Made by a program: the position numbers and the translations under genes. Below, piece by piece: positions 1-10,218 of a stretch of 29,104 bases of DNA. The notes below the pieces were generated by a model. The model was not told the origin of the DNA. It saw only the letters and a program-made list of their open reading frames with translations, and searched no databases. Numbering within the stretch: the stretch's first letter is position 1; every line of letters begins with the position of its first letter. The DNA comes from Parachlorella kessleri. Lineage: Eukaryota; Chlorophyta; Trebouxiophyceae; Chlorellales; Chlorellaceae. The stretch covers positions 1-29,104 of the forward strand of contig BBXU01001049.1 of the NCBI GenBank assembly GCA_001598975.1, written 5' to 3'.

Positions 1-55
1 GCTAGGCGAAACCCACCCCTTCCTGCCCCACCTGTGCTTGCCGTGCTCCCTCCAG

Positions 56-213
56 GTGCGACGCTGGTGAACAACCTGAACGGCATGATTAAGCCAGGCA
101 GCATGCCGCCGCTGGCCACTGCGCGCTCTGGCTGCTTCCCTGCTGACCTGGCGCCGGCCGGGATGCTGCCGGTGTCGCCCCACGTGGTCACCATGACCAG
201 CTCAAGCCGCTGA
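56..213 (+). CDS. Terminal exon of an unidentified protein (5' part lies left of the window)
   Basis: Bases 1-55 look like an intron end, with a pyrimidine-rich run closing in CCTCCAG. The frame that then stays open starts with two bases completing a split codon, followed by 51 codons and TGA at 211-213. The peptide begins ATLVNNLNGMIKPGS and ends VVTMTSSSR. It is Pro/Ser/Met-rich with no predicted membrane segment and no motif I recognise, so no function is assigned. Codon use is GC-rich and like the other genes here, whereas the bases after 213 change abruptly to T/G-rich text with frequent stops. That change supports 213 as the true end. The rest of the gene must lie upstream of the window. 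Confidence 0.55.
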
Positions 214-2355
214 TTGCGCCGCTGGCGTGGGCATCTGATCCGGCACCTGATCCGGTGCCCAGCTGATCTGGCACCACCTGAGCGAGCGTACGAATGAGAC
301 CCTAGTTTCCCTGAAAGTGTGAAAAGGTCGCAATGTAGCTGCTGCTTGAGCGTCTGACAAACGGGTGTGCGGCGACTTGCCGCGCGAGTGTTTACTGCGA
401 ACAGCCTAGCGGTGTAGGGCCGGCGGTCTGCCGAACGTGTCTTGCGAGGGATGAGCACCCTTGGTTTGTGGCTTTGAGCTAGCCAGTGGTGACTTGGAAT
501 TGCAAGGGGTCGTGGAACCCCTGATACTAGTTAGAAACAACACAACACCCGCTTAAGACCCGCTTAAGTAAGAGGGCCCAATTTTGGCTGTTTTCGCTTT
601 CGTCAACTCTCTTCTCTTTTCGCTTGTTTTAGGCCATGTACTTTCACCCCCATGTCCCCGACGTGCTGAGGTGTTGATTGTGATATATGTGTGCGTCCGC
701 GGCAGGCGCGGTGCGTTTTATGTGCAAGTTTTGTCTTTTGTGTTTGTACTCGTCGTCAACCTGAGACAGTATGGGGGGGCCTGACCCCCGAGCTTATGTG
801 CCCGCTGCTCCACCCCTGCCACGGCAGCGGGCTGTTGCAGTTGGGTAGGTGAAGGGTGCCTGGGGGGCTAATGGATAAGACCGCCGCGGTTTAATGGTAT
901 GGGGTGTGCTGACCGTGGTTGTGTCATGGTGTGATACGTACGTACGTTGTGTGCACTTGCGCTGCACTGTCATTAAGTATATGTTTGCGTTTCTATTACT
1001 TTCTCCCTCCGCTCGGCGTGCACATGGGCTGGCGCCCGCATTGTGGTGCCCAGCCGCACGCATTTCTGCGTTCTCCGCTGCTTCTTTGCTGTTCAGTGGC
1101 CGGTGGCTTGTTGCGGCCCATCTTTCTGTTGCTCTGCCACGGCGGTTGGGGCGGGGCTTACGTGGTTGCGTTACATTGCGAGAGGGGTGCAAGGCGGGAG
1201 GTACCTGGCCGCCGCCATTTTTGGGGGCTTGTCGGGTCTGGGGCAGTTTGCCGTCACACCAGAGCCCTTGGAGTTCCAGATTTCATTGCATCCGCTGGTG
1301 AGCTGTTGAGTTGAAGATGCGGGGGCTGACCTGCTGTGTATACCATGGCTGTTGCCCTACCTAGGCTGGACGCTACTATTGACGGTGATTGCATTTGCCT
1401 TGCTCGGTTGGCATCTGGCAACCTGCCGCCTGTGCCTAGCCTATTTGCCCCGCCAGCTGGTGATGCAGTGCTGCGGGGTCGGGCCGCCCGCTGCGCAGGG
1501 AACAGCGTCTTGCATGTTGTGTTGTTGGTGGGGCATATTCAACTGACTTGTCTTCTGCCATCGTTGTTTGGGTGCTCTCAGAATGTGTTTCATTCCTGAA
1601 CCAGGCTGATTCTGGGACAGCTCTGAGGGGGACTTCGCTTGCTGCCCACCAAAGTGCTGCCGTTGTTTTGAGAGGGGCGTCAGCAGGCGTGCTCTCAGCA
1701 TTCTCATGTGACCAAGTTTTTCCTTCCTTGGGACTGGGTTCTGCTCTCGGCCGATCCTCGGTTTGGCTGCTTGTTGTCTTGTTGGGTTGGGTAGAGCCTA
1801 GCATGGCGCCAGCGGGGCCTTTGTAGTGGCAGTAGGGGGCAAGGTGCTCCAGGAGCACTGCTTTGTAGGGGAGTTTTGGGATCTCAGTTTATTTGTGGTC
1901 ATTGTGTTCTTCTTGCGATGTGGCTGCAGTCTCATGTGCGTACTTGGATTTTTCGGGAGCTGTGGCTTCTCAAGAGGACCCTGCCATCTGTGCCTCCCCT
2001 TTGCGGGCGGACAGCTCCGACTGATTGTTGCTCCAGGGGTTTCAGCTTCTGCCCTTATAACTGTGCGTGTGCTGCTCCACTTGGGAGGTGCGTTGCTTGG
2101 GGTGGCCCTAGCCTTTTTTGGTTACCATGTGATGTACAGTATGTGAAGTTTTACTGTGCACTTTACCACGGCTGTGCCCAGCATTTGTACCTGCCTGATT
2201 TTGGAGATGCTCCTGTGTGGCTGCCAGACCCTGCCCTACTTCTTTGCCACTGCCTGTGCTTGTTGTGGGAGTGGGCCTTCTTCCAGGTGACATGAGATGC
2301 GAAGCCTGCGTGTGTAACCCCTTCGATCGAGCTACGTTGTGCATGGTCCTTGTAA
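214..2355 (+). other. Long T/G-rich untranslated stretch, probably the 3' UTR of the upstream gene
   Basis: About 2.1 kb with no ORF of coding character on either strand. The plus strand is markedly rich in T and G, as is common in green-algal 3' UTRs. The first plus-strand TGTAA pentamers after the stop are at 2313-2317 and 2351-2355, so one long 3' UTR is the simplest reading. Small repeats occur: paired GATCCGG/GGCACC units around 228-277, a repeated CCCGCTTAAG near 547-569, and a TACGTACGTACG tract near 935-947. An unannotated non-coding transcript is possible, but nothing in the sequence shows one. Confidence 0.4.
2313..2355 (+). terminator. Candidate poly(A) signals (TGTAA twice) for the leftmost gene
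   Basis: TGTAA occurs at 2313-2317 and again at 2351-2355. These are the first plus-strand copies after the stop at 213. The next gene starts at 2726, leaving about 370 bp for its promoter and 5' UTR. Confidence 0.35.
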
Positions 2356-2725
2356 TGGCGCAAAGGCTTCTATGCAGCCGGTCCAGCATGAGGGAGTTGG
2401 GCACAGCAGAACTTCTTGAAACTATGTCTAATACCAGGTCAGCAAGTTCACCTGTTATAGCCACTTCCATTCTAAATTGGCTTGAACCGCGGCATTGGCG
2501 GGCACTCAAGGTACGAAAACCTGCTGCTTGTGGTACTCACAGCATCAAGCCTAGGCTGCACCCATCCTCTAGTAATTGTCCAAGGGTGGCGGGAGTTTGA
2601 CTCATCCTTCACACGCAAGCCCAAAGAAGGCTGCATTTACGCTGGCCTTCCGCAATTACAGCCATTGCTGGCACCCACTGCTGCCTTGGAGTTTCCTGCC
2701 TTGGAGTTTAGCTTTGCCTCCTAGC

Positions 2726-3803
2726 ATGTCGTTCTTCCAGCGTGTTATGAACCACCTCTTGAACGAGGTAAGTGTCACTCCTAGCCGGCTTTGAGCTTAG
2801 CAGGAACCTTGTCAGGTTCGGGGCTCACGTGAACATGCATTCCTTTCGCAGGTGCTAGTGAACGGCTTGGCCAACGCGTAAGTTGTGGTTTGATTTGGCA
2901 GTGCTGTGGTGCGAAGGAGTCTTTTATTCCGCATCTGTCTAGGAGCAAAGGGTTGTTGGCTGGTTGGGGATGGTCATTCCGTGCTGCAGTGTTGGTCCCA
3001 GGTGCAGTCGTCTATCTATTTAGGTGGGCAGCAACGTGAAGACTTGACAAATAGAGGCTGCCACAGAGGCCAGCAGTATGGCCTCGCTGCTTCGTGTGTG
3101 CAGGCGTTGGTTCCAGCGCTTTGCCATCCGGTCCAATCAATTCATAAACGAGGCGGCGAAGAAGTCGGCAGAGGGCCAGTCTGCCATCAAGGAGAATGTG
3201 ACTGCCAAGACAAGCGAGTTCTTGGATGTCTTTAGGAAGGAGGTAAGCCAGGTGTCCTGCGTTGCTAGATAACGCTGCTTCCTGTGTGTGGCCGTGCTTA
3301 TAATTGTAATGGTGGCTGTCAGCTGCGATGCATCGAGTGTTGGTGGGCCGGTCTATTTAGGAGGTGGCTTCTCGTAGAGTTTGGCTGTCACTATAGATGT
3401 CGAATGCTTGCTGTTTGCCTTGTCGGGGAGCTGGCAGGTGTGGTGTGTTGCCCAAACAGTGGCTGGCACACCACACCTGCCAGCTCCCTGGAGGGGTGCT
3501 GTGGTAGCACTAGCTGCGACAGGAGTGTATTATATTGCAGTTCATACAACCTGTGGCTCTCCCAGGGGGCGGGTTCTGAGAGGATGCAACGCCGGCATCC
3601 TTAGCTGGGAATGTTTGCCTTTTTTGAAGGTGGCAGGCAATGCGAACAGGAGAGAGGTTAGGGTGATGTGTACTGACAGGGTGGGCGACAGTTTTGCACC
3701 GGGGCTTGCCTAGGTGTGATCCAGGATGTCTGTCCGCCTTTTTGTTCCGCAGTGGAAGAAGGGGGTGGAGGAGCTGCAGAAGCCACAAGGGCCCAAGCGA
3801 TGA
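2726..3803 (+). CDS. Small charged protein of unknown function, 85 residues, four exons
   Basis: Exons are 2726-2767, 2852-2877, 3104-3242 and 3753-3803. All introns are GT-AG (donors GTAAGT, GTAAGT, GTAAGC), phases 0, 2 and 0. The protein begins MSFFQRVMNHLLNEVLVNGL. A central WFQRFAIRSNQFINEAAKK segment follows, and the end is WKKGVEELQKPQGPKR. The first 25 residues form an amphipathic or weakly hydrophobic helix. The rest is highly charged and probably helical, with no Cys cluster. The shape suggests a small organelle- or membrane-associated protein, and short plant proteins with a similar FQR...RFA layout seem to exist. I cannot name the family and assign no function. The start ATG is the only one giving this conserved-looking N-terminus, and the 26-base second exon is a microexon. 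Confidence 0.8.
3426..3488. repeat. Perfect 22-bp inverted repeat (hairpin) inside intron 3 of the small-protein gene
   Basis: The left arm 3426-3447 and right arm 3467-3488 are exact reverse complements over 22 bases, separated by a 19-base loop (3448-3466). The arm starts GGGAGCTGGCAGG. Pairing stops cleanly at 3425/3489. The repeat lies within the 510-bp intron 3243-3752. As RNA it would fold into a fully paired stem of small-RNA precursor size. A small inverted-repeat transposon remnant is the alternative. Confidence 0.85.
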
Positions 3804-4133
3804 CGCTGCGATGCTTGGGTGGGTGCACAGTGGGCAGCTGGGACTACCTGCATGGAGTCCTTGTAGTTTTGAAACATTGGGAGCCTGAGCAAGTGCTGCG
3901 GATGGCTTACAGTGGTCAATGTTTGTGTTCAGTACTTTCCAACCTGCTTACACATCACTTTTGTCGCTCCTTGCTGTTCTGCTGACCTTGACCTTGATTT
4001 GCAAACCGTATTGCTCTACAGTTTGTTCCGGCAGCGTGTAGTAAATACAAGAGGTTCATAGCTGTGAACTGTCAGCGTGCGGCATGCCATTTGTACCCTC
4101 TGGGGGTTGCCTTAGCGTCTGTCCCACATGTTC

Positions 4134-4155
4134 TTACAGTTTGCCTGTCCTTACA
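4134..4155 (-). terminator. Poly(A) signals (TGTAA twice, minus strand) of the zinc-module/UBA gene
   Basis: TTACA at 4151-4155 and 4134-4138 reads as TGTAA on the minus strand. These sites are about 260-280 bases past the stop at 4416-4418. Confidence 0.55.
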
Positions 4156-4193
4156 GTTGTGCTTGGACAATACCCCTTTTAACCACAGCTGGT

Positions 4194-4198
4194 TGTAA
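4194..4198 (+). terminator. Poly(A) signal TGTAA of the small-protein gene
   Basis: This is the first plus-strand TGTAA after the stop at 3803, giving a 3' UTR of roughly 400 bases. It lies beyond the minus-strand signals of the facing gene, so the two transcripts should overlap tail to tail. Confidence 0.6.
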
Positions 4199-4415
4199 TT
4201 ACCGGCATGTTGGCTCAGTAGCAGTCTCAGGTGCTGCTAGTGTACAAAGGGCTGACTACCTTGCCCGCAAAGCTCTCTTCCCATCAGGAGCAATACATGG
4301 GTCACCCAAATGCGGGCTGGGAAGGAGGGAGCCTCAAGCCAACCAAAGCATAGGACGACGAACAGCGCACTGCGGTGGCACCTTGCCAAGGTGCTGAAGG
4401 AAAAAGGCTGTGCGC

Positions 4416-7400
4416 TCAGCGACACATCAAGGATGACATGAGGTCGGTGAGATCCTCAAACAATCTGCCCCCTCCCTGCTGCTGGCCCCCGCGCGCCTCA
4501 ACCCCAGGCTGCGCTGGCGCCCCACCCGCCAGCGGGGAGAGAAGCCCAGGCTGGTGGTGGTGATGCTGGGGCTGCATGCCGGGGGCAACACCACCGCCAT
4601 ACCCGTACTCTAACCCTGCCTGCCACGAGGGCGCTGCCCCGCCCCACCCCTGAGGCACCTCGTGCAGCTGCCGTGGGTCTCCCAGACCACCAAACAGGCC
4701 TCCCCCGCCACCACCTCCAAGGACCCCACCATCCAGATCTCTGCCAGCACCCACTGTTGGGCTGGTGAGGCCCCCCAGGTGGGCAGGGTGGGAGGCGGCA
4801 CGGTCAAACGGCGACAGCTGCTGCCCTAGGTCGCCGCTGAAGTGAGGGTGACCGGTGAGCCGCACACCAGAGAGCTGTGCAGCCGCCAGCGGGGAGCTGG
4901 GCTCGGCGCCCCACGGCCCCCCAAAACCAGAGTACCTCCCCGCCATGCCCCCGCTGCCGCTGGTGGCCAGCGTGGCATTTGGGTTGTGGTGGCGCGGGGT
5001 CAGCCCTCCCAGGCTGGCGTTGTCCGTGCTGCTGAACAGCGATTGACCCGAGGAGCTGGCAGGGCGGCCAAAGGGCCCGCCATGCACCGCATTCAGGGCC
5101 GCCTCGGTGAAGCCGCCCCAGCCAAAGGCGTCAAAGGTGCCCAGTGCGGTGCCCGCGCCGGCGTTGCCCCTGTTGTCACCACCCTCGCTCCACTCCCCAC
5201 TGGGCAGGGGCCTGCTGGGGGAGCCCATGGCGGCCCCCATGCCGTGGTGGTGGTGAGGGGAAGGCTGTGAGGATCCCAGCAGGCTGCCAGGCTGGTCCCA
5301 AGGGTCTCTTGCCAGCCACCCGCCCGGCTGGAAAGCCGCGCCTGCCGGCGAGGGCAGAAGCGTGGGGCCGTGAAGGCCGGTGGTGCGGACCGCCATGGGG
5401 CTGCGGTCAAACATGTTGCTGCTGCCGCTGCTGCCCAGCAGAAACTCGGGCGCTGCAGGTACCACAAGGAGGGTTACTTCATTATCACTACAGGGGATGC
5501 CAAACTTAACCAACAGTCCGCCCCAGTTCAGGGGCTTCCTGGGCCGACTAGGGCAAACTGGTGTACCGAGAACTGGCCATGCCCCAACCTCTCAAAACAG
5601 AAAACATGGCAGCCCGTGCACTCCATCCCCTCTTGCAAGACAACATGGCGTACCTGCTCCAAGCACAGCGCTACTGCTGCTGCCATCGCTGCTGCCGGCG
5701 TCGCCGCACTGCTCCGCAATGGCACGGGCAGTTGCCTCCAAGTCTCCACTGCACTCCACCACCTTCTGCTCCAACAGCCCAGGCTCCAGCCTGTACTTGT
5801 ACTGAATCGTCTGCAAATGGACCAGAGCGGGCGCATCGGTTCCAGAACCCCTATACGATGCAGGGGCGGTGCAATATTAGTCATGCAATGAGGGGCCCTC
5901 GTGGGACAGCCACAGCGCCATGTGCGTTGAAGCTACAACCAATACCTAGTCATACTGCATTCAACCCTGTCAGCCCAGTCTCCCAGTACCTCATCCCTGC
6001 TCGCATTCCCTGCCACCCTTAATAAATACCTAGTCCATGGTCTGCCAATCGGGGGTGGATGATCAACGAGCTTGCAGCATCCACCCAGCAACTGACCATG
6101 CACGCACAGGCCAGCAGGCCCTCAAGCTCTGCTACAGACTTGCGGCACCATCATTCCTCAACTGCACGCCGACTTGCCTGCATGATGGCCAGCTCATCCG
6201 AAAGGTCCACCTCTGGCAGAGGCCCTCCGCCAGCGTGTGCAAAGCCCAGCGGGTGCATCGCATCACCCACGCCAGTCGCCTGCAGAAGCCAGGCTGACAA
6301 GTAGCTCACAACAGAACTTACCAGGCCGCATGCTGTTCCAGTCTTGGGGAGGGGTGCACCGAAGCCATACAACCGCAGCTTCCCTGACCGCCCAGCAGTG
6401 CAACTCCAGAGGGCGCTCAAATAGCATGGCCCAACCTCCACCGCATCAAGACCACTATGTACCGACAGATATCTCCCACATCTGGCCCCAGCACACAAGA
6501 CGCAGCACAACTCCCGGGTCTTCTGTCTTTCGTCCACCACCCACCTGCTCCAGGAGCGCGGTGACTGCCGCCTCCAAGTTGCCGCCGTAATGCTGGACGG
6601 CTGCAAGCGCAGCGGCAGGCGGGAAGCCCAGCGACGCCAACGACTCCACCTGCTTCTGCAGCTTGTGCTGCACGACCAGCTGCATGCAGCGCTCCAGGTG
6701 CTCACCCACAAGCCCAAAGGGCACCACATGCACCGGGGACGGCAGCGACGGCGGTGACCCCATGCTGCTGCCGGACAGCGGGGGCAGCAACCCCCCACCC
6801 AGGCCTGAGTGATGATGTGGATGTGGGTGTCCATGCATGTCTCCTGGCGCCGCACTGCCCATCAGGCCAGATGCAGCGCTCTGCATGCCAGAGTTGGGGC
6901 TGCAACACTCTGGTGTGGGAGCTGCCTCGTGGCCAAAGCCAGGGTGCCAGGAGGGAGGCGGCAGCCCGTACTGTGCGGCAGCAGCCGGGCTGTGCGGCGG
7001 CATGATCGGCTGTTCTGCACCACTGAAAGCATGAGAGCCAGCAGCGCGCGCCGCAGCAGCAGCTTCCTGTCCACTGTGCTCCAGCACACCCGCTTCAGCA
7101 GCATCAGGTGACATTGCTCCTGCTCTTGCTGCTCCTGCTGATGCTGCACCGCCAGCCACCTCGGCTGCCTTTTTCTCCGCTCGCCGAAGGTTTTTCCGCT
7201 GTGATTTGCTCAGTTTTGGCTGGGCCGCCTGCTGGTGCTGCTGGTGCCTGTCGTCGTCCTCGGCCTGCACTGCTGGCTGGTGCGGCTGCTGCAGAAGCGC
7301 TGCCCTGGGCCCTTTGGTTGGAGAGGTGACCGGCCCAGCGCTGTGAGCTGCTCCTGCCGGGCTGGCACCCTTATCTGCGCCACGCGGCGGAGGCGGAGGC

Positions 7401-9921
7401 GGTGGGACAATCGACATGACCGCTGGCTGTTTATGTGCCCAAGCTCCGCGCGGCGGCTGCGGCTTCACAGGCGCTGGAGCGGCCGCCACGGCAGCTGCTG
7501 CCACTGCAGGGGGACCAGCGACGGAGCTTGCAGGGACCGTGGCCGCGGCCGAGGCTGTACTGGTCGAGCGCGGCAGTGGCGGCCTGGCTGTTTGTGGTGG
7601 TGGAGCAGCCGGAGCAGGGGGAGGCGGGAAAATCTCAATGTCCACTGGCGGCGGGGGCGACGTGTTCTCGGTCTGCAACAAAGGAGCATGCGGCTGTGAC
7701 ATGTCTCCGGTGGATGGGGCCGCACACGAGCAGGTTTCACAATAATGACGCCATGCCGCCTGCAGCTACCACAAGTCTTACCCGCTGCCATTCCAGGCGT
7801 AGGTGTGTTGGCACCTCTCACCCCTCCATCTCCCACCCACAGGACCTCAGCGGATGCAGTGCATGAAACACAGAACCTCTGCTTCTCGGGATTTCACAAC
7901 GCAGGCATGCGGGCGGGCGGACGGGAGGGCTGACAAACCCACCGCCAGCGCCGGCTCCGCAGCCAGGCTGGACGCTGAGCTGGCCCGTGACTTGGTAGCC
8001 CAGGCGTTGCCCGCAGGCGGCGGCATGCTGGCGCTGCTGGCTGCACGCTCCAGGCCACCACCAGGCTGCCGCTCTGCCAGGTACTCATCCAGTGTCTTCA
8101 CCTGCACTTGGCAAGCACACAGGGGCAGCTTAGCGAGGCTGTGAAGCTGCCATGGCACGTCAGGGTTTGGGGACATTGAGATATCTCCATGCTCAATTCA
8201 GAACCTCCAAGGCTGAAAGTGTTGCCCATGGCTAGCACACAGAGGTGCCCACACCCATGCGCAATTTGCACCCTAGGTATGGTGAGGCGCCAAACAGCTG
8301 CCATCTCACCTCCTTTGCTTTGCTGGCAGCTGGCGTGGCCATTGAGCTGGAGGAGCTAGAGGCAAGCAGAGCACTGGGCTTGGCCACGGCGCCGCCAGAG
8401 CGTGCGGCAATCTCATTCTTCAAATTTCGAGCCGCCAGCGCCAGCTGTTCCTTCTTGGCTGCTGCGGCAGACTTGCCTGGCGTTGCTGCTGCAGTGGAGA
8501 CGCTGCTGCTGCTGCTGGCAGTCGTAAGTGACTTGCCAGAGCCGCTGACATGCCTGCACAGCCATGCATGTCGGGGCTGTGGTGAGACACTGGAACTGCA
8601 AACAATGCCTGCCCTGCAGTGTTTGGTGGTCTCTGGCAGACAAGGCATTTGCACGGCAGGCTGAGGGCTTCAACATTGAGGCCAGCTAGCCAGAAGCTCA
8701 CCATGCTGCTGCAAGCCGGCCTTATATTTGCTGCAGCCCAGCCGTCTCTCTATCACCGTCCGAAGCCACCCTGGCAGGCACTGCCAGGATACCGGCACGG
8801 AAAGCAGCGCGAAGGAGACTTACAAAGCCTTGACAGACGCCTGCCGTGCGACGCTGGCCTTGCCGCCCTCCCGGCCGCCACCCTTCTCCTCCGGTGATGC
8901 GGTGTTCTTCCTGCTGTGCTTAACCTCCTCCTTGTCCTTCTTGGCTGCCTTGCCCTCCCGGTCCTGCGAGGTGGTCCGCTGGAGGGACTCCAACTCCGCC
9001 TGTTCCACCCAATGCAAACACCAGGTGTCGGAACAATAGTGATATAGATACCAGCTTTTCCACGGCCACTCAGAGAAAAATGCAGAAGTCCTTGGTGAGA
9101 TACACTGATGGTGGTGTATGCAAAGTGTGCATGGTGAACCGCCTGCTTTTGCCATTGGGCTCATGTGCACGCCGCCTTACAGGTGTACAGGTGCTCCCTC
9201 CCGCCCTTGCTACTCACAACCACCCCACCTGTCGCCGCTTCTTGTTGGCTTCACTCCGGATGGAGATGGGGTGTGACTTGAGGATCTGCACATGAATTTT
9301 GCACTCAGCCGGGTGTTCGCATTGTCAGGCTCTGGTGTGAGCAACAAAATCAGCCAGTCCCTATATGGCTCCACCAGGCCACTGGACAGCCATTGCTTCA
9401 CTCACCTTCCCAGGGCAAGGTGCTGAGAACTGGGTTGCCTTGCCACACCCACGTGGGCAGGGAAAACCAATCTTGCGATTCCGCTCGCACTTGATACTCT
9501 TCAGATACTTCTCCAGGCAGGCCTGCGGCACCACGAATCCTCTCCTCACGAGCTGCTGGTCGCACCCTGGCACACTGTGCACTAGCTTGGAGCCAGCTTT
9601 GCTTCCATGCAGCTGAATACCCACCACCAGAAGCCAGCTGCGGTGCCTTGCAGCTGAATACCCACCTGGTGGTAGAGGCACGCCTCGGCGGGGCAGGCTT
9701 TAAAGGAGCAGTCCATCGCAACCACCTCTGCCGTCTCGCTGTCGGCCTCCTTGCCGCAAAGGTCGCAAGAGCATCCCGAAAACGCCTCGTGCAACGTGTT
9801 GGTGCCACCAAACCCTGCAGTGCCAGGGATGCCCACTGGACATGCAGCACTGTGCCCGAAGTATGCTATCGACGCTGGCAACCGCCCATTTCGGACTCTT
9901 ACCACTGGTTTTCAGCGCCAT
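4416..9921 (-). CDS. Zinc-binding N-terminal module plus UBA domain protein, 1114 residues, eleven exons
   Basis: Exons in transcript order: 9903-9921, 9666-9814, 9406-9522, 9229-9285, 8824-8999, 8310-8553, 7943-8101, 6545-7672, 6178-6279, 5654-5810, 4416-5452; phases match at all ten junctions. Residues 21-92 hold a Cys/His module: C23-x2-C26, C52-x2-H55-x2-C58, C78-P-R-G-C82 and C92. It includes the motif CLEKYLKSI and resembles a RING-like zinc fold, but the spacing is not classical. Residues 115-254 are charged and Ser/Ala-rich. Residues 308-640 are Pro/Ala/Gln-rich with a basic stretch near 460-477 (KSQRKNLRRAEKK), a possible nuclear or RNA-binding signal. A UBA domain sits at about 647-683 (LGFPPAAAL...YGGNLEAAV). 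A weaker helix pair at 718-754 (GDLEATARAIAEQ) may be a second UBA-like unit. The C-terminal 345 residues are Gly/Pro/His-rich. A role in ubiquitin signalling follows from the UBA; E3 activity is only a guess. Intron 9 (5811-6177) uses a GC donor. I could not name the family. Confidence 0.78.
9608..9666. repeat. 18-bp direct repeat that duplicates a 5' splice site
   Basis: The bases at 9608-9625 and 9649-9666 are identical (TGCAGCTGAATACCCACC on the plus strand). On the minus strand the second copy contains the donor of intron 2 of the zinc-module/UBA gene. The first copy is therefore a ready-made decoy donor 41 bases further into the intron. Its use would shift the frame. Confidence 0.8.
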
Positions 9922-10218
9922 GCTGACAATACTTCAGCACTGTCTTGCCAAAACTGATCGGGCACGCGCCACTCTCAGCGAGCTTAGCAAACCGTACCGC
10001 AACATCGCACAAGGGCACGGACAATCGAGTACGAAAGAGAGAGCCAGCGTTTGGGATTCTAACCACGACCTGGCCAGGACAGGCAGGACAGGAAGGGCGC
10101 AAAGTTGCGGAACCAACGAGCAGCCTTGCTTCTACGAAGTTTGTCAAGATAAAATGTCCCTGATATCCTGAGCAGCCTCCAGTGGGATAGACCTTTCTTT
10201 CCCACTATTGTCCCAAGA
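9922..10218. promoter_or_regulatory. Short divergent promoter region between the UBA-protein and CPBP-protease genes
   Basis: The 297 bp separate two start codons that face away from each other, so both promoters and both 5' UTRs must fit here unless upstream non-coding exons exist. I see no convincing TATA box. An A/T-rich GATAAAATG lies near 10148, on the CPBP side. Confidence 0.45.

Noticed and set aside
584..784. Small hydrophobic frame MAVFAFVNS... in the left untranslated region
   Set aside because: No supporting context, T-rich composition typical of the surrounding untranslated text, and several overlapping frames of equal quality.
9523..9560. Earlier acceptors for exon 3 of the zinc-module/UBA gene (adding QLVRRGFVVPQ)
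   Set aside because: They are in frame, but the later acceptor at 9523 joins LYHQ directly to ACLEKYLKSI. That gives Cys/His spacing more like a zinc site and needs no extra loop.
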